A DNA stretch of 64,000 nucleotides from Takakia lepidozioides (Eukaryota > Streptophyta > Takakiopsida > Takakiales > Takakiaceae): positions 12,090,001 to 12,154,000 of the forward strand of contig CM060731.1 of NCBI GenBank assembly GCA_030704615.1, given 5' to 3'. Under the pieces are notes generated by a model. It was not told the origin of the DNA. It made no database searches and worked only from the letters and a program-made list of their open reading frames with translations. Below, in pieces: positions 53,132-64,000 of this stretch. The first letter of the stretch is position 1. The number at the start of each line of letters is the position of its first letter. The translations under genes were made by a program, and so were the position numbers.

Positions 53132-53614
53132 GTCTAAACCCCACATATGCTTCACTTATGCTCACATTTGGCTGCTTCTGAGAAGTTCTGATATCCAAAC
53201 ATAATTTGCTCTATGACTTTTTGTAAAGCCGAATGGCGGCCTTGCAGTCCTGCTGTGACACTTAGAATACATGAGAAGCCTCAGCTCATGACCGAGTGCG
53301 CCCTTTGTGCCACCAACTGCGTTTTAGTCCCCAATAAACCAATTTTTTACCTCAGCCTATTACTCAGGCATGGGCAAGGCCTTACAGCCAGTGCCGAAGT
53401 TAAATATCCCCCAACCTCTAGCTGTGTCAAATATTTATTTTTGGGAGGGAAAAAATCTGTTGAGATGATCCACACAAGCAGGCATTGAATCATTCCACAG
53501 ACATGAATGAATAATGAGAAAACCTACCTTACCTAAGGGCGTCCTTCCATGTGGTCAAACCAGACCAAAAGATGATGTCATTATCAGGTTTTGAACGTGT
53601 CCGCCGGGGCCTTC

Positions 53615-54354
53615 TAAGGTAGAAACACCTAAAATGGAGCACATCCCAATACGGACCCCTAGAAAAATACCTAAAACTAACCATATGCCATCTTTAAAAG
53701 GTGCTTTGATCACACATGGTCCAGATTAAGTCATGTGGTGAGCCACAATGGAACTCCAATGAACCTTTTTAACTCATACATGATCATGATGACATCACTT
53801 GATGGACAAGTTAATAGCCACCGCCGCGCACTTTGAGAGAAGTATCAAGTCATGAATGAGTGGAGACAAGAACAACTAATCCAAACATGTAGGAGAGGGG
53901 ATCACATTCCCTGATCAATGATCCGGATTGAGTTTCATCTAGATCAACGATCTAGGATTGAGTTTCTTCCATATGGACCTTGAGCTCAGTTTTCTTTAAG
54001 GTGGGAGGTTACTTTAAGGTCAATAAATGGTTATGTTAGTCGACTGACATGGTCCATGTTACTATGGTGTTTAATCAGTAAAGTGAAAGAGGACGTGTAC
54101 TTTTTGGGCACCTTTGGCTCCAAACGAGTGCACTTGTGGTTCAAAATAGTACCGCCTACTGGTCCATTCAAGATTATTCCATGATTTCACATTGAATATT
54201 CACCAATATTACAAATTATTTCGGAAATTATTTATCTTTTTTTCATTAAATTTCATTTCCTTGTGCCCACATCAGAAAAATATATATGACAACACTGCAC
54301 ACCTAAAATTGCACACATTTCTTTAAATGATCCATTTTAGGTGTTTCTACCTTA
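53615..54354. mobile_element. TIR element, about 740 bp
   Basis: Termini are inverted copies of TAAGGTAGAAACACCTAAAA followed by TGGA (53615-53638 and 54331-54354). The interior is noncoding. A target duplication is not clear, so the superfamily is unknown. Confidence 0.75.
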
Positions 54355-54971
54355 TGTGCAAAACCGAGACCCAAACCCTATCTCGGGTCCGATCTCCCAA
54401 CTCTCCATGAAAAGTGGAAAGTTGGGAGATCAGGTCCCGATCTTTGACTTTCACCCGCTATAGCAGGTTGGTTTTCCCGATCACCTGTCGAGCAGGTCTC
54501 TTGTTTGTGTGTGAACTTGTGAAGCACCCGTGGAATGTGCGCTGGAAGAAGGCAACCGGCAACACAACCGGCTCACCATGGGAGATGGGGTGACTACTTG
54601 GACGGACCCTTGTAGAGTCAACCATCGAGCCCTTGGTCAAACCCATCCCAACTATGATGTCATTAGAAGCAGTGATTTTTTCCTTGAATTTGAAAAATAG
54701 CACGAATGGCTATTAAATTTTACAAGAAATAGCTATATATTCTGTTCATCCATTGAAATTTGGATAGAATCATCCTCCTATGTACTTTCATCCATTTATA
54801 TCATCCATATTTGGCAAATTCATCCATTATTATTTTATCTTTGTAGAAGTTTGGCGATTTCATCCATGAAAAAATTGGGAATTTACAACAGAATATTCCT
54901 TCTTCTTTTTTTGAGGTCGCCATTTGGCGATTGTTCGCCAAGGAAAAAAACACTAATTAGAAAGGGTCGGT

Positions 54972-56457
54972 CTACATAGAAACAGACTCTAAGGGTTTTC
55001 CCCGTTTGCTGTCCATGGCATCTTTTTTCCACTTACAGCTCATGCAGAGGAAGGGGCCTTCCAATGGCCTTGAGTTGGGCCCTGAGAAGAAAGATCCAGC
55101 ATGCACTGAGATGCCATCACTCGACTCAATATCACATTGGCAGATGGCACACATAAATAGGTCATTTCCTCCATGAACTGATAGTTGTGGACCCAACCTG
55201 CATGCAGATCGCACACATGGTGAGAAACCTTCCAGCTTGCACAACTTCTAAGGATAAGAGCTTCATGAGCACTGTGACTACAACTACCAACTAAGTAGAT
55301 GCATTTGCTGACAGGCAAGACCTACAATCTAACACATGGGAGAAACAGTCATTGCGTACACAATAAAAAAAATTGCAGAACAAAACCACCACTATCCTCC
55401 ACCATTGAACTTATAACCTACATATTGTACTTTTCTCTCTCCTGTCAAGTGAATTCATGTGAAGAGCAGAAAAAAACAACACTCTGAAGATGCTCTTGAA
55501 ACATTGCGTTGGAAATTGTTCACTGACCTATCAGACAGTATGGAAGAGCCTTCCTCAAAGAGTTCCTCCATAATAGGCAGTCGAGCATATCTTTCAGTCT
55601 TAGCAGTTGGCGCTCGACGCAACTAGAAGAATCTTTAAAAAAAAAAAACTTCTTCATTGTTGAAGGCGGACAAGAATGGTTGGATGGAATTAAGTCCACC
55701 ACCAGGCATGTGTTATCATCTCGTAGTCCTCGACACCTCAAGGTCTCCTGCAATCAAAAGGATGCAAGGATGCAAATTACTTGACTGCAAACTTAAAGCA
55801 GGATTCAACAATGGCAACTGTAGGGCCCACTTCCCACTCTCCCTCTCAATCTGTATCTTGATAAAATTGAAGCACTGCTGGAGTAGGCATTCCACACCTG
55901 AAGTGGAATGCCTGTTGTATCATGTTCTTTCCATCAAACTAGGCACGGGGCCTACAGCCACATGACTTCATCAAGCAAAGTCTTAGGAATACGTTGACCA
56001 CAAGAGAAGGTTTACCCTCCAAGACAACCGACTTGGCTCAATGTTGTTGGCATCCCCTTCACACATCCAACTGCTCAAAGCAAGAACGGATAGACAACCA
56101 GAGAAATATGGGTAAACAAATGAAGAGCACACAACAGGGTCAGGTACTCCATTAAAATTATCCATTATCACGGGTAGTAAACATCCTTAGTGCCTAACAT
56201 CTCTTGGGTACTCTAGTTTAAAAACACTTCACTTATACACACTATCTCATTAATGGCATGAACAATCTCAAGCATTAGCAAGGTTTGATAGGACTGGAAA
56301 ACTCTGGATGTGAGCCAACATTTCCCACCTTTACAATGTGCTTCGCTGCTACTTCTGGTTGTAGTAAACCACGACAGCATTTTGAAGCCTTGTCTGCGCT
56401 CAAAGCATCCCATACACCATCTGAGGCAATAAGCAACCTCCCTCCAGGATTTGAGAG
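54972..56457 (-). pseudogene. PP2C protein phosphatase, 3' exons only
   Basis: The exon 56457-56329 encodes LSNPGGRLLIASDGVWDALS, the conserved PP2C motif with the metal-binding Asp, followed by KCCRGL and AAKHIVK. The exon 55747-55528 encodes LRCRGLRDDNTCLVVDLIP, with the final metal-binding DDNTC motif; the family then has a linker and an EELFEEGSSIL segment, which is found here only in another frame after a T12 run (55637-55648). The last exon has LFMCAICQCDIESSDGISVH, then GPFLCMSCKWKKDAM and a stop at 54972, matching the cysteine-rich tail of the plant PP2C12-like group. The N-terminal two-thirds is absent. It could lie outside the window or be lost, so partial gene and pseudogene are both open. 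Confidence 0.75.
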
Positions 56458-56934
56458 CTGCACACCAATGTCTGGTTACAAGAAGTACCTAATCTACCAA
56501 GAGGACATGAGGGTTGCATGAGCAACAGGTCATTGGCAGGAAAGGCAAAGAATTTCCTAAGCTATGTTTGTGGGTTCTGTTCATTCACAATCTCCCAAAT
56601 GAGGAGACTAGAATAGACAATCTCATCACAAAGCCATCAAAATTAGTGCCCATGTTGGTACACCCAACTCAACAGATATGGCACTCCCTCTTATGTGGAG
56701 ATTTGTGCTGTAGTATTGAAGGAGCTTCTAAATTCCCGCTTAGAAATTACAAATTAGTTTCTTCCAATTCATGATCTTCTTCTTGTCAGCTGGAAGCAGG
56801 AAGAAATATCCCTCAAAATCCCCACTGGAGGTCTCTATGGACTAAGGTGATTTATATACGTGTGGATTTCTATATGAGATAACTAGCTCTTTATTAGAAT
56901 GATTTGTAGAGACCAAGTTAAACCAAGCTATTTT

Positions 56935-57079
56935 AAACAAGCAACCTGGTGACCAGTTAACATCTCCCACCCCGCGGATCCAAAAAGCATGAGACCAAAC
57001 AGATGCACCCTCCTCAACAAGGGCTTTCCAACGGCACCAAACACCAGGGCTTGGGCCCCGCGGTTTGGGAGATCTCAAC
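56935..57079 (-). repeat. R1 repeat, left part interrupted at 57080
   Basis: R1 in reverse orientation (GGTTTGGGAGATCTCAAC at its end). It resumes at 58203 with GACGCTACAAAACAAAACAAA, as in the uninterrupted copy at 62140. Confidence 0.8.
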
Positions 57080-58193
57080 CACGAAAGCTACTCCATGAGT
57101 CTGCTCATGTGAGCCTATGAGCCCAGGCTCACGATTGACCCACTAAGCGAGCTTGGGCGTCACGCTTAGTGGTCGTGAGCGCATAGTGGTGCGGTATTAT
57201 AAAAGGGCCTATACCCGAGGACAAAGGCAGACCTATTCCCGTGAGAATACCAACAGCGCCATTTGGAAAATTGGAATCGTATTGATGCATTCATTATGTG
57301 CCTATAATCAGGTGTGAAGACTTATGTGGGCGTTGATAACCACATAATTTCTAGACATCACAAAGCTATGTTATGTTATGATATGTTTTTGGTTTTTCCC
57401 CGAAATAATGTGATATTTTTGTTTTTTGTTGTATCATTGGAGGACTCCACGAATTATGTGGGCGTCAACACCTACATAAGTCCTCAATTTTATATTAAAT
57501 TATTTTTTGGAAAATTTTGGGTTTTGTTTGTTTTTTTTTAATGTGTTTGCGTAGGTCCACCAGTCCTCACATTTTATATGTAATTTTTTTTGAAAATTTT
57601 GGGTTTATTTTTTTTAAGGACTTGCGGAAGGTCCACGAATTGTATGGGCATCAACACCCACATATATTCTCACATAATACTTTTTGAAAAATTTAAAAAC
57701 AAAAACACTTTATTGTGTCGTTGGAGGACTTGCGGGAGGTCTATGAATTATGTGGGCGGTCCTCACATAATGTTTTTGGAAAAACAAATCGATTTATTGT
57801 GTCATTGGAGGACTTGCGGGAGGTCCATGAATTATGTGGGCGTCAACACCTACATAAGAGGCAATGAAGGCAAAGTAATAGGACATCCAAAATAAATAGG
57901 ACACCATGTGCAGTATCTCGTTGTTAGACAGTGTGAACTCATCGTAGGTAAGAGTGTCCAAAGTTGAACTCGAATGGGTTTCGTTAGCGAAATTGATTTT
58001 TGTGATTACATTTTTTTTCGCCTAACAAACTGTTGTGACCAATGCTGCCATTCAATCATGAAATAAGTATTGGCGAGAGGGGAATGTATGGAAATGCACG
58101 GAAATAAGTGAAATATCCGCAGTTATGGGGCTCCCTTCCGAAGCTCATAGGCTCACGTGAGCTCATGAGCAGGCTCACGAATTAGCATTCCTT
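57080..58193. mobile_element. Mutator-like nonautonomous element, 1.1 kb
   Basis: It is inserted in R1 with a 9 bp duplication matching at 8 of 9 positions (GATCTCAAC 57071-57079, GATATCAAC 58194-58202). Degenerate inverted ends share CTGCTCATG and GTGAGCCTATGAGC. There is no transposase. The interior holds hairpin-forming repeats. Confidence 0.75.
57318..57858. repeat. hairpin repeat, five diverged copies
   Basis: A unit centred on AATTATGTGGGCGTCAACACC followed by TACATAA occurs at about 57318, 57452, 57635, 57745 and 57828. The arms TTATGTGGGCGT and ACACCTACATAA pair with each other. Flanks GGAGGACTTGCGGGAGGTCC are shared by the later copies. Confidence 0.75.
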
Positions 58194-58202
58194 GATATCA
58201 AC

Positions 58203-58440
58203 GACGCTACAAAACAAAACAAACTGCCCAAGTGTCTAGTGTCATCCAAGTCTAACTGCAATTCCTTATGTATTAGAGACTTACAGTTTGGGAGCTCTAC
58301 GGTAGCTTGTGCCATTGGCCCATGCAGAATTGAAATCTAAGCCCAAGTGCAATCTCCTCTGTATCCAAGTGCTTCTCCTATATAGAGGCCCAAGTACGAC
58401 CTCCAATGTAAAAGATAGGAAATCCAACAAAGTTCGAAAT
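58203..58440 (-). repeat. R1 repeat, right part
   Basis: It continues R1 after the insertion, with GACGCTACAAAACAAAAC and the accompanying CCCAAGTGTC and CTAAGCCCAAGTGCAATC blocks that recur at 61560-61760 and 63360-63560. Confidence 0.75.
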
Positions 58441-58819
58441 TGCTTTCAGGGAAAAAAAACTACATCAATCCATCGCAGTGTTCGCACTCATTCCCCTTAC
58501 ATTCATCCATTCTACATTCATGAATCTTTCGCATTGTTCCCACTCATCCATGTTATATTCCTCCATGCTACATTCATCCATCCTACATTCATCCAATCGG
58601 TCGGCTGGATGTTAAAGATGTAGTCTGCAATGACTGGAAATGGTAAATCATTCCGCGGAAATAGGCACCTACCTTTTGTCTGCGGTTACAGGTCCCTGCC
58701 TTTGGAAATGACGTGGCGTCAACCACGGTGGTGAGGACTGCTGACGTGCCGTGACATCCATGAACCAACGTGGCGACAACTGCTGACGTGGCGTGAGCCT
58801 GACTGCACTCACGTGCTCA

Positions 58820-59860
58820 CACGCTCACGTGGCCAGGGTTACGCGGAGGCATTCCCCTTCCAGATGGAACAATTTATGTTCCCTGACTCGTAGAGACTCT
58901 TCCAGACCCCATCGTTCATGAGTCCAGATTCGTAGTGTAGGTACCATGCATTCCACGAGTAATAGTGCCTCCGCTCCATACACCAGTTGGAATGGTGTAT
59001 GTTTCGTGGTCACTTTGTACATGTTTTGAATGCCTATAGTGTCGTGTTCATCTTGGTATCCCAATCTGTTCGGGTAATAGTGCCTCCGCTCCATACACCA
59101 GTTGGAATGGTGTATGTTTCGTGGTCACTTTGTATGAGGTTCTGAATGCCCATAGTGCCGTGTTTATCTTGGTATCCCAATCTGTTCAATTGGTGTTCAC
59201 TATCTTAGTTAAGATAGTGCACATGATCTTGTTGGTAGACTCTGTTTGGCCATTACCCTGAGGATAATAAACAGTACTCTTGTGATGTACAATCATGAAT
59301 TCTTCTGTCAGGCATTTTATGGCATCATTTATAAAATGTGATCCTTAATCACTGACAAACTCCAGTGGACAACCAAATCGTGTGATGATATTCTCGTATA
59401 AGAACTTGGCTATTGACTTGGCAGTGTTGTCTCTTAGTGCCTTGGCCTCTACCCATTTGGTAGTGTAATCAGTTGCTGTGAGGATGTATTGGTTCTGTGT
59501 ATACTTAGCTGGATTTAATGGGTCCTACGAAGTCTAGCCCCCAACGCTAAAATGGCTCTGTTGGTAGTATTGGGTGCATAGCACCTTTTCCAGTTCTTTC
59601 TACTGGTCCCATTCTATGGCAGACATCACACTGTTGGCAGTGTTCGTAAGTGTCTCCAAAAATTGTAGGCCACCAGTATCCTGCTAATAATATCTTCTTT
59701 GTTGTCAGGTCTGAATTGAAGTGTCCTCTTGATATTCCTTCATGTAATTCTTGCATCACCGTCTTGACCTGTTCTTTATCTACACATCTCCTCATGATGG
59801 AATCAATTCCTTGTTTGTAAAGAATTCCTCTGATCACCATGTATGGTTTGCTTTTCATTG
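58820..59860 (-). pseudogene. Ty3-gypsy integrase remnant
   Basis: On the minus strand, 59858-59547 has the zinc-binding HHCC region (LHEGISRGHFNSDLTTKKIL, then HCQQCDVCHRMGP). The core follows in broken frames (59540-59220), and the C-terminal part has KVTTKHTPFQLVYGAEALL at 59010-58960. Stops and a 115 bp tandem duplication inactivate it. No LTR was found. Confidence 0.85.
58959..59188. repeat. 115 bp tandem duplication in gypsy integrase
   Basis: GTAATAGTGCCTCCGCTCC begins at 58959 and again at 59074, and the two copies then run parallel to CCCAATCTGTTC. The period is not a multiple of three, so it breaks the reading frame. Confidence 0.88.
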
Positions 59861-60013
59861 AAAGCTTCTTCCTGTCACCTACGGTGTACTCTTTAGGAAA
59901 TTTTCCTGTTATCAGATAGTATTTGATTGGCCATTGCCAATCATCTTGATCTTGGTCTTGAAGTTCTTATGATTCTTCTTTGGTGACTGCATAAGTCCCA
60001 ATTCTAATGTTGG

Positions 60014-60445
60014 TCAATCCTTGAGAGATTGGCTCCTCATTTTTTTTGTCATCTTCTTCAGCTTCTGAGTTTTTCTCATACATTGTTTCTCCTTCATCTG
60101 TGGATTCTCCAGTTGGTTCTGTTTCATGGCAAACAAAATGTTTAGTACCTGGCCAATTTTCCTCAACCCTGGATACTCGGCTTTGGTGCAAGTGAATCTT
60201 TGGTTCCTGAAAAAACTTGTTTCTTGGAAAAGATCCCCTACTTGTAATCTTGTCATGTGTTCATCCACGTTCACATTACCAGATAGTAATTCAAAAAGCT
60301 GTTGCAAGTACTGCGGAGTAACTTGTATATCTACGCCCTTCACCTCGGTAACTCCCGTCTTTGGCTCAAAGTTCTTGATGAACTGGATCATCAAATCCCG
60401 ATGATGCAAAAACCACTGTTTGCGCAACAACCCCTCTAGTCGCAA
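60014..60445 (-). CDS. unidentified ORF next to gypsy remnant
   Basis: It is an open frame of 143 residues starting MRLEGLLRKQWFLHHRD. It includes IKNFEPKTGVTEVKGVDIQV and a lysine/glutamate-rich end. I do not recognise it. Its position upstream of a gypsy integrase in the same orientation suggests an accessory or gag-like retrotransposon frame, but this is inference. Confidence 0.35.
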   Translation of the reverse strand: MRLEGLLRKQWFLHHRDLMIQFIKNFEPKTGVTEVKGVDIQVTPQYLQQLFELLSGNVNVDEHMTRLQVGDLFQETSFFRNQRFTCTKAEYPGLRKIGQVLNILFAMKQNQLENPQMKEKQCMRKTQKLKKMTKKMRSQSLKD

Positions 60446-60449
60446 CTTC

Positions 60450-61340
60450 TTCAGCAGCTACACTGTCTGTGGTGTAACGATTGTTTGCCTTTGTAAGATC
60501 GTCGTAATCTTTACTCGTAGATCCTCAATTTCTCTAATTCGCTTCATCCAGGACAAACAAGGTCTTGTTTGGAATAACTGCAGGAAAGCTTGTAATGCGT
60601 ATAACATGAAAGTGTGATTAACACAGAATGGAACAGACAAATGGGTGTAAGCCTGCGGGGCTTGCAAATAGTGAGTGAGAGATAAAGTACTTTTGACCTG
60701 CCCTTCATTGCGCCACTGCGTAAGAAGTAGAGCTAATGTATGCCGAGCGGCTTTTACTCACCCATCCCTTCACTATCCGAGGTGGAAACTCCAAGATAGA
60801 AGAGTTGGATATCTCTAAGCACTCAGCCCGCTCAGAACAATCAGTCATGACCTGCAGCTAGTGAATCATGGTTGTGCTTCCTATTTGTATTCCTTCCTGC
60901 CTTCATGTTATCAATTTACCTTACCGTGTATACTGAAACATCAGATTGCTTCAATATCTACTAAGTTCCAGTTAATCATGCATTCATTCCACAGCTTCTC
61001 TCGTGTCACTCTACACAGTATGTTTGTATCGATTCAGTATTGGATTAAAATTAATCATGTATCATGCCCATGCCATGGTGTCTCTATTCTATCCTACTGT
61101 ATAATTCTACAGCTTGCATGAACTAAGCCTCATTCAAGTCATCTTCTCCTCTACACTGTTTTCCCGCTCTCCGTTACGTCTCCTCCTCTCTTGAACAAGT
61201 CCCCCTCCTCCAGAAGTGATCCCCTTCCCGTTGCCGCTCTCCTCATCTTCCCGCAAGCTGTTCTAACCACCTAACTAACTAACCGTCACCCCTGAAGTAA
61301 CATGTTCCCTCACAATCGTTCCCTGTCAATGATAACTGTT
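60450..61340. other. noncoding, nothing recognised
   Basis: AT-rich sequence with short open frames only. It may be the untranslated part or LTR of the neighbouring gypsy remnant, but no second LTR was found. Confidence 0.35.
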
Positions 61341-61349
61341 CCCCATGTA

Positions 61350-61445
61350 CTGTGACAGACCGTGTCAAGCTGTGCCGAGCTGTGACTGGCTGTGTAAAGC
61401 TGTGTCGGGCTGTGACTGGCCGTGCGAAGCTGTGTCAGGCTGTGT
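61350..61445. repeat. GCTGTG-based short tandem repeat
   Basis: Units of about 11-20 bp built on AGCTGTG/GGCTGTG recur about nine times. Confidence 0.65.
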
Positions 61446-61559
61446 AACCCCCTTAAAGCCTGCTCCTGCCACCCCTAAGACTCATGTTGGTCTCAGTCTG
61501 CGCAAAAATTAAGGGTACCCCATAGAACATCCAAGTCTAGGGTAGGGTCTGTTTGGGCC

Positions 61560-63535
61560 CAAGTCTCAAGTACTGTCATCTAAGTTCAAGTGCAATCCCC
61601 CATGCATCCAGAGACCCTGCAGTTTGGGAGATCTACGGTAGCTTGTGCCATTGGCCCATATAGAATTGAAATCTAAGCCTAAGTGCAATCTCCTATGTAT
61701 CCAAATGCTTCTAGAGGCCCAAATGTGACTTCCAATGTCCAATGTCATCTAAGTCCAAGTGCAATCCTCTATGCATCCAGAGACCTTGCATGTTTCCACG
61801 TCATTGTTCCAACAAAGCCCACTTTGTTATTTTTGCAATCTCCCCTGTCGAGGCTTCATAAGGGCTTCATATATTGATATATCCACTTTGCTATTTTTTG
61901 CAAATTTTCAACTATCAAAAGTACTTGAAATTCCAAATCTCCCACATGAAGGGCCAATCATTGCTCCAAGAAAGACCACAATGATTTTGCTATTTTTCGC
62001 AAATTTCCAGAGACCCAAAGTACTTGAAATTCCACATCTCCCACACCGCAGGTCCAAAAGTCATGAGACCAAGCCGGTGCACCCCTCCTCATCGAGGGCT
62101 GTCCAAGGGCACCATTAAGCACCGGGGCTTGGGCCCCGCGGTTTGGGAGATCTCAATGACGCTACAAGCAAAACAAAACAAACGTCTCGCTTCATATATT
62201 GATATATATATCACAACTTTAGCATTATAGCCCTGAAGCGTAATGCATAGTGTGCATTCTCGTATCAATGTTTGAAGCAGGGTAATTTGTTAGTTAGTTA
62301 GTTAGTTTGTAGCGTTGAGGTCTCCCACGAGACCTGGCCTAATGCTTAGTACTGTTGGAAAGCCCTTGATGAGGAGGGGTGCACCGACTTGGTCTCATAA
62401 TTTTTGGACTTTGCGGTGTGGGAGATATGGAATTTCAAGTACTTTTGGTCGTTGGAAATTCAGGAAAAATAGCAAAGTGGGCTTTCCTGGAACAATGATT
62501 GGATACATTACTACTCAATAAATTCATGGAAAAAAAAAAGTTGTTTTTTCAATTCTTCACACATGGGCCTTGACGTAGGAGACGCACTTGGATACATAGG
62601 GATTGCACTTGGACTTAGATGACACTGGACACTTGGGCCAACGGCACAGGCTACCCTAGTCAATATATGAAGGAAGGCAGTTTGTTTTGTTTTGTTTTGT
62701 TGTGTAGCGTTGTTGAGATCTCCCAAACCGCGGGCCCCAGCCCTGGTGCTTGGTGCCGTTGGAAAGCCCTCGATGAGGAGGGGTGCACCGGCTTGGTCTC
62801 ATGATTTTTGGACATGAGGTGTGCACGACATGACGTGGGAAATATCGAATGTCAAGTGCTTTTGGTCGTCGAAAATTCGCGAAAAATAGCAAAGTGGGTT
62901 TTTTTGGAGCAATGATTGGCCCTTCATGATGTGGGAACATGGAATTTCAAGTGGTTTTGGTCATTGGAACTTCGTGTTAAATAGCAAAGTGAGCTTTCCT
63001 AGAACAATGATATGAGATGTCTCCTACCAAGATAAGTCTCCAACCGAGAGATGTCTATTCCCTCAAGACTTATAACTTTAATAGCTATTCAAATACTTGC
63101 ACTTGGGCTTAGATAGAGGCCATTATTTTGGTATCATTGGAAAGCCCTCGATGAGGAGGGGTGCACTGCCTTGGTCTCCTGATTTTTGGACCTGTTGTGT
63201 GGAAGATGTGGAATTTCAAGTACTTTTGGTCGCTGGAAATTCGTGAAAAATAGCAAAGTGGGTTATCCTACAATAATTTTGGTTGCTGAAAATTCAACTA
63301 AATTACAAAATCGAGTGTTGGAAGGACACCGGAGGTCGCACTTGGGCCTTTACATAGGAGACGCACTTGGATACATAGGAGATTGCACACTGGGCTTAGA
63401 TGGGCCTCGACATAGGAGATGCACATGGGAGGTGCCCTTGGATACATATGAGATTGCACACCGGGCTTAGATGGGCCTCGACATAGGAGATGCACATGGG
63501 AGGCGCCCTTGGATACATAGGAGATTGCATTTAGG
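61560..63535. repeat. cluster of R1 repeats
   Basis: At least four R1 copies in both orientations are present: about 61770-62185 (reverse), 62265-62510, 62690-62945 and 63110-63280 (forward). Between them are recurrent TTGCACTTGGACTTAGATG and TTGGATACATAGG blocks. The polypyrimidine-like (TTTTG)n start is seen at 62680-62700. No coding frames are credible. Confidence 0.75.
63392..63533. repeat. 71 bp tandem repeat
   Basis: GGGCTTAGATGGGCCTCGAC begins at 63392 and 63463. The two units are nearly identical (GGAGGTGCCCTT against GGAGGCGCCCTT). Confidence 0.8.
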
Positions 63536-63549
63536 CTTAGATGACATTA

Positions 63550-63720
63550 GACACTTGGGCCTCTACGTTGTCTTGTAGGGCCCTTGCTTCGACCAACTTC
63601 GTAGCGTAGTCTGTAGCTGCTAGGCCTATTGCTTGTACGACGTGCAGCGGGTTTGATAGGGCCAACAAAGTCCAACCCCCATTTAAGGAAAAATTCTCCA
63701 GGCACCCGGGGAAATCATTT
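63550..63720 (-). pseudogene. Ty3-gypsy integrase core fragment
   Basis: The minus frame reads AATDYATKLVEARALQDN, the classic gypsy integrase motif around the first catalytic Asp; upstream WRWGLDFVGPI-like sequence is in another frame. It is a second, separate gypsy remnant. Confidence 0.75.
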
Positions 63721-64000
63721 CCAAAAATTTCCAACTGACGTGCAAAAAATAATATGGTGCAATTTATTCAAAAAATAAAATAAAATAGAAAACATTTAAA
63801 AATAATAAAATGTACATTATATTGTGATCAAGGAATTTAAATTAATATAGGGTCTAAAATAATGATTCATTTAAATTTTTTTACTATAGGGTTGAGATAA
63901 TACATATTAGATATTTGTATGTAGCTTACTGATAAAATGGTGGCTAGGTCGGATTCAAAAAATGAATCATTTAATTAATTTGATCAGCAGGGCTTCTATC

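Noticed and set aside
61350-61445. CRISPR-like array
   Set aside because: Units are short, contiguous and degenerate, without spacers, in a plant nuclear context.

Overview
The window is nuclear DNA from a land plant. The evidence is a DYW-class PPR protein, a plant NUP188 with about 33 exons, a GT37 fucosyltransferase pseudogene, a plant PP2C fragment, a Ty1-copia element primed by initiator tRNA-Met, and abundant LINEs, MITE-like elements and gypsy debris. The very regular PLS array of the PPR gene and the divergence of NUP188 from flowering-plant copies make a non-flowering plant (moss, lycophyte, fern or gymnosperm) plausible, but I cannot fix the lineage.

Layout. 1-4.3 kb holds noncoding repeats. 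4351-34636 (minus strand) is one gene, NUP188, whose exons I resolved by joining splice-compatible open segments; two junctions remain open. Its introns are packed with two non-LTR families. LINE-A has an RT/endonuclease and ends in CTTATGAGTACAA with no poly(A). LINE-B has a C-terminal zinc-finger segment, a 3' hairpin and an (ATTTC)n tail. Several LINE-A copies carry clear 9-18 bp target-site duplications, and some sit inside LINE-B. 35.4-37.2 kb (minus) is a broken xyloglucan-type fucosyltransferase. 37.3-38.4 kb is a TIR element with a second one nested inside. 38.6-42.6 kb is a copia element with both LTRs, CACAC flanks and most of its RT deleted. 45.5-47.3 kb (minus) is a small four-exon gene of unknown function with a CX9C motif. 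48.4-51.6 kb (plus) is an intact DYW PPR gene. 52.4-53.1 kb is a hAT-type nonautonomous element with a perfect 8 bp duplication. 53.6-54.4 kb is another TIR element. 55.0-56.5 kb (minus) holds the 3' exons of a PP2C gene. 56.9-64 kb is repeat-dominated: a dispersed repeat family (R1), a Mutator-like insertion with hairpin repeats, and gypsy integrase remnants.

The genes are independent nuclear housekeeping genes rather than a pathway. NUP188 is a scaffold nucleoporin, the PPR protein is expected to act in organelle RNA editing, and the PP2C is a signalling phosphatase. The most notable biology is the transposon ecology inside NUP188: a non-poly(A) LINE repeatedly landing in copies of another LINE, producing insertions from 3 kb down to 26 bp.
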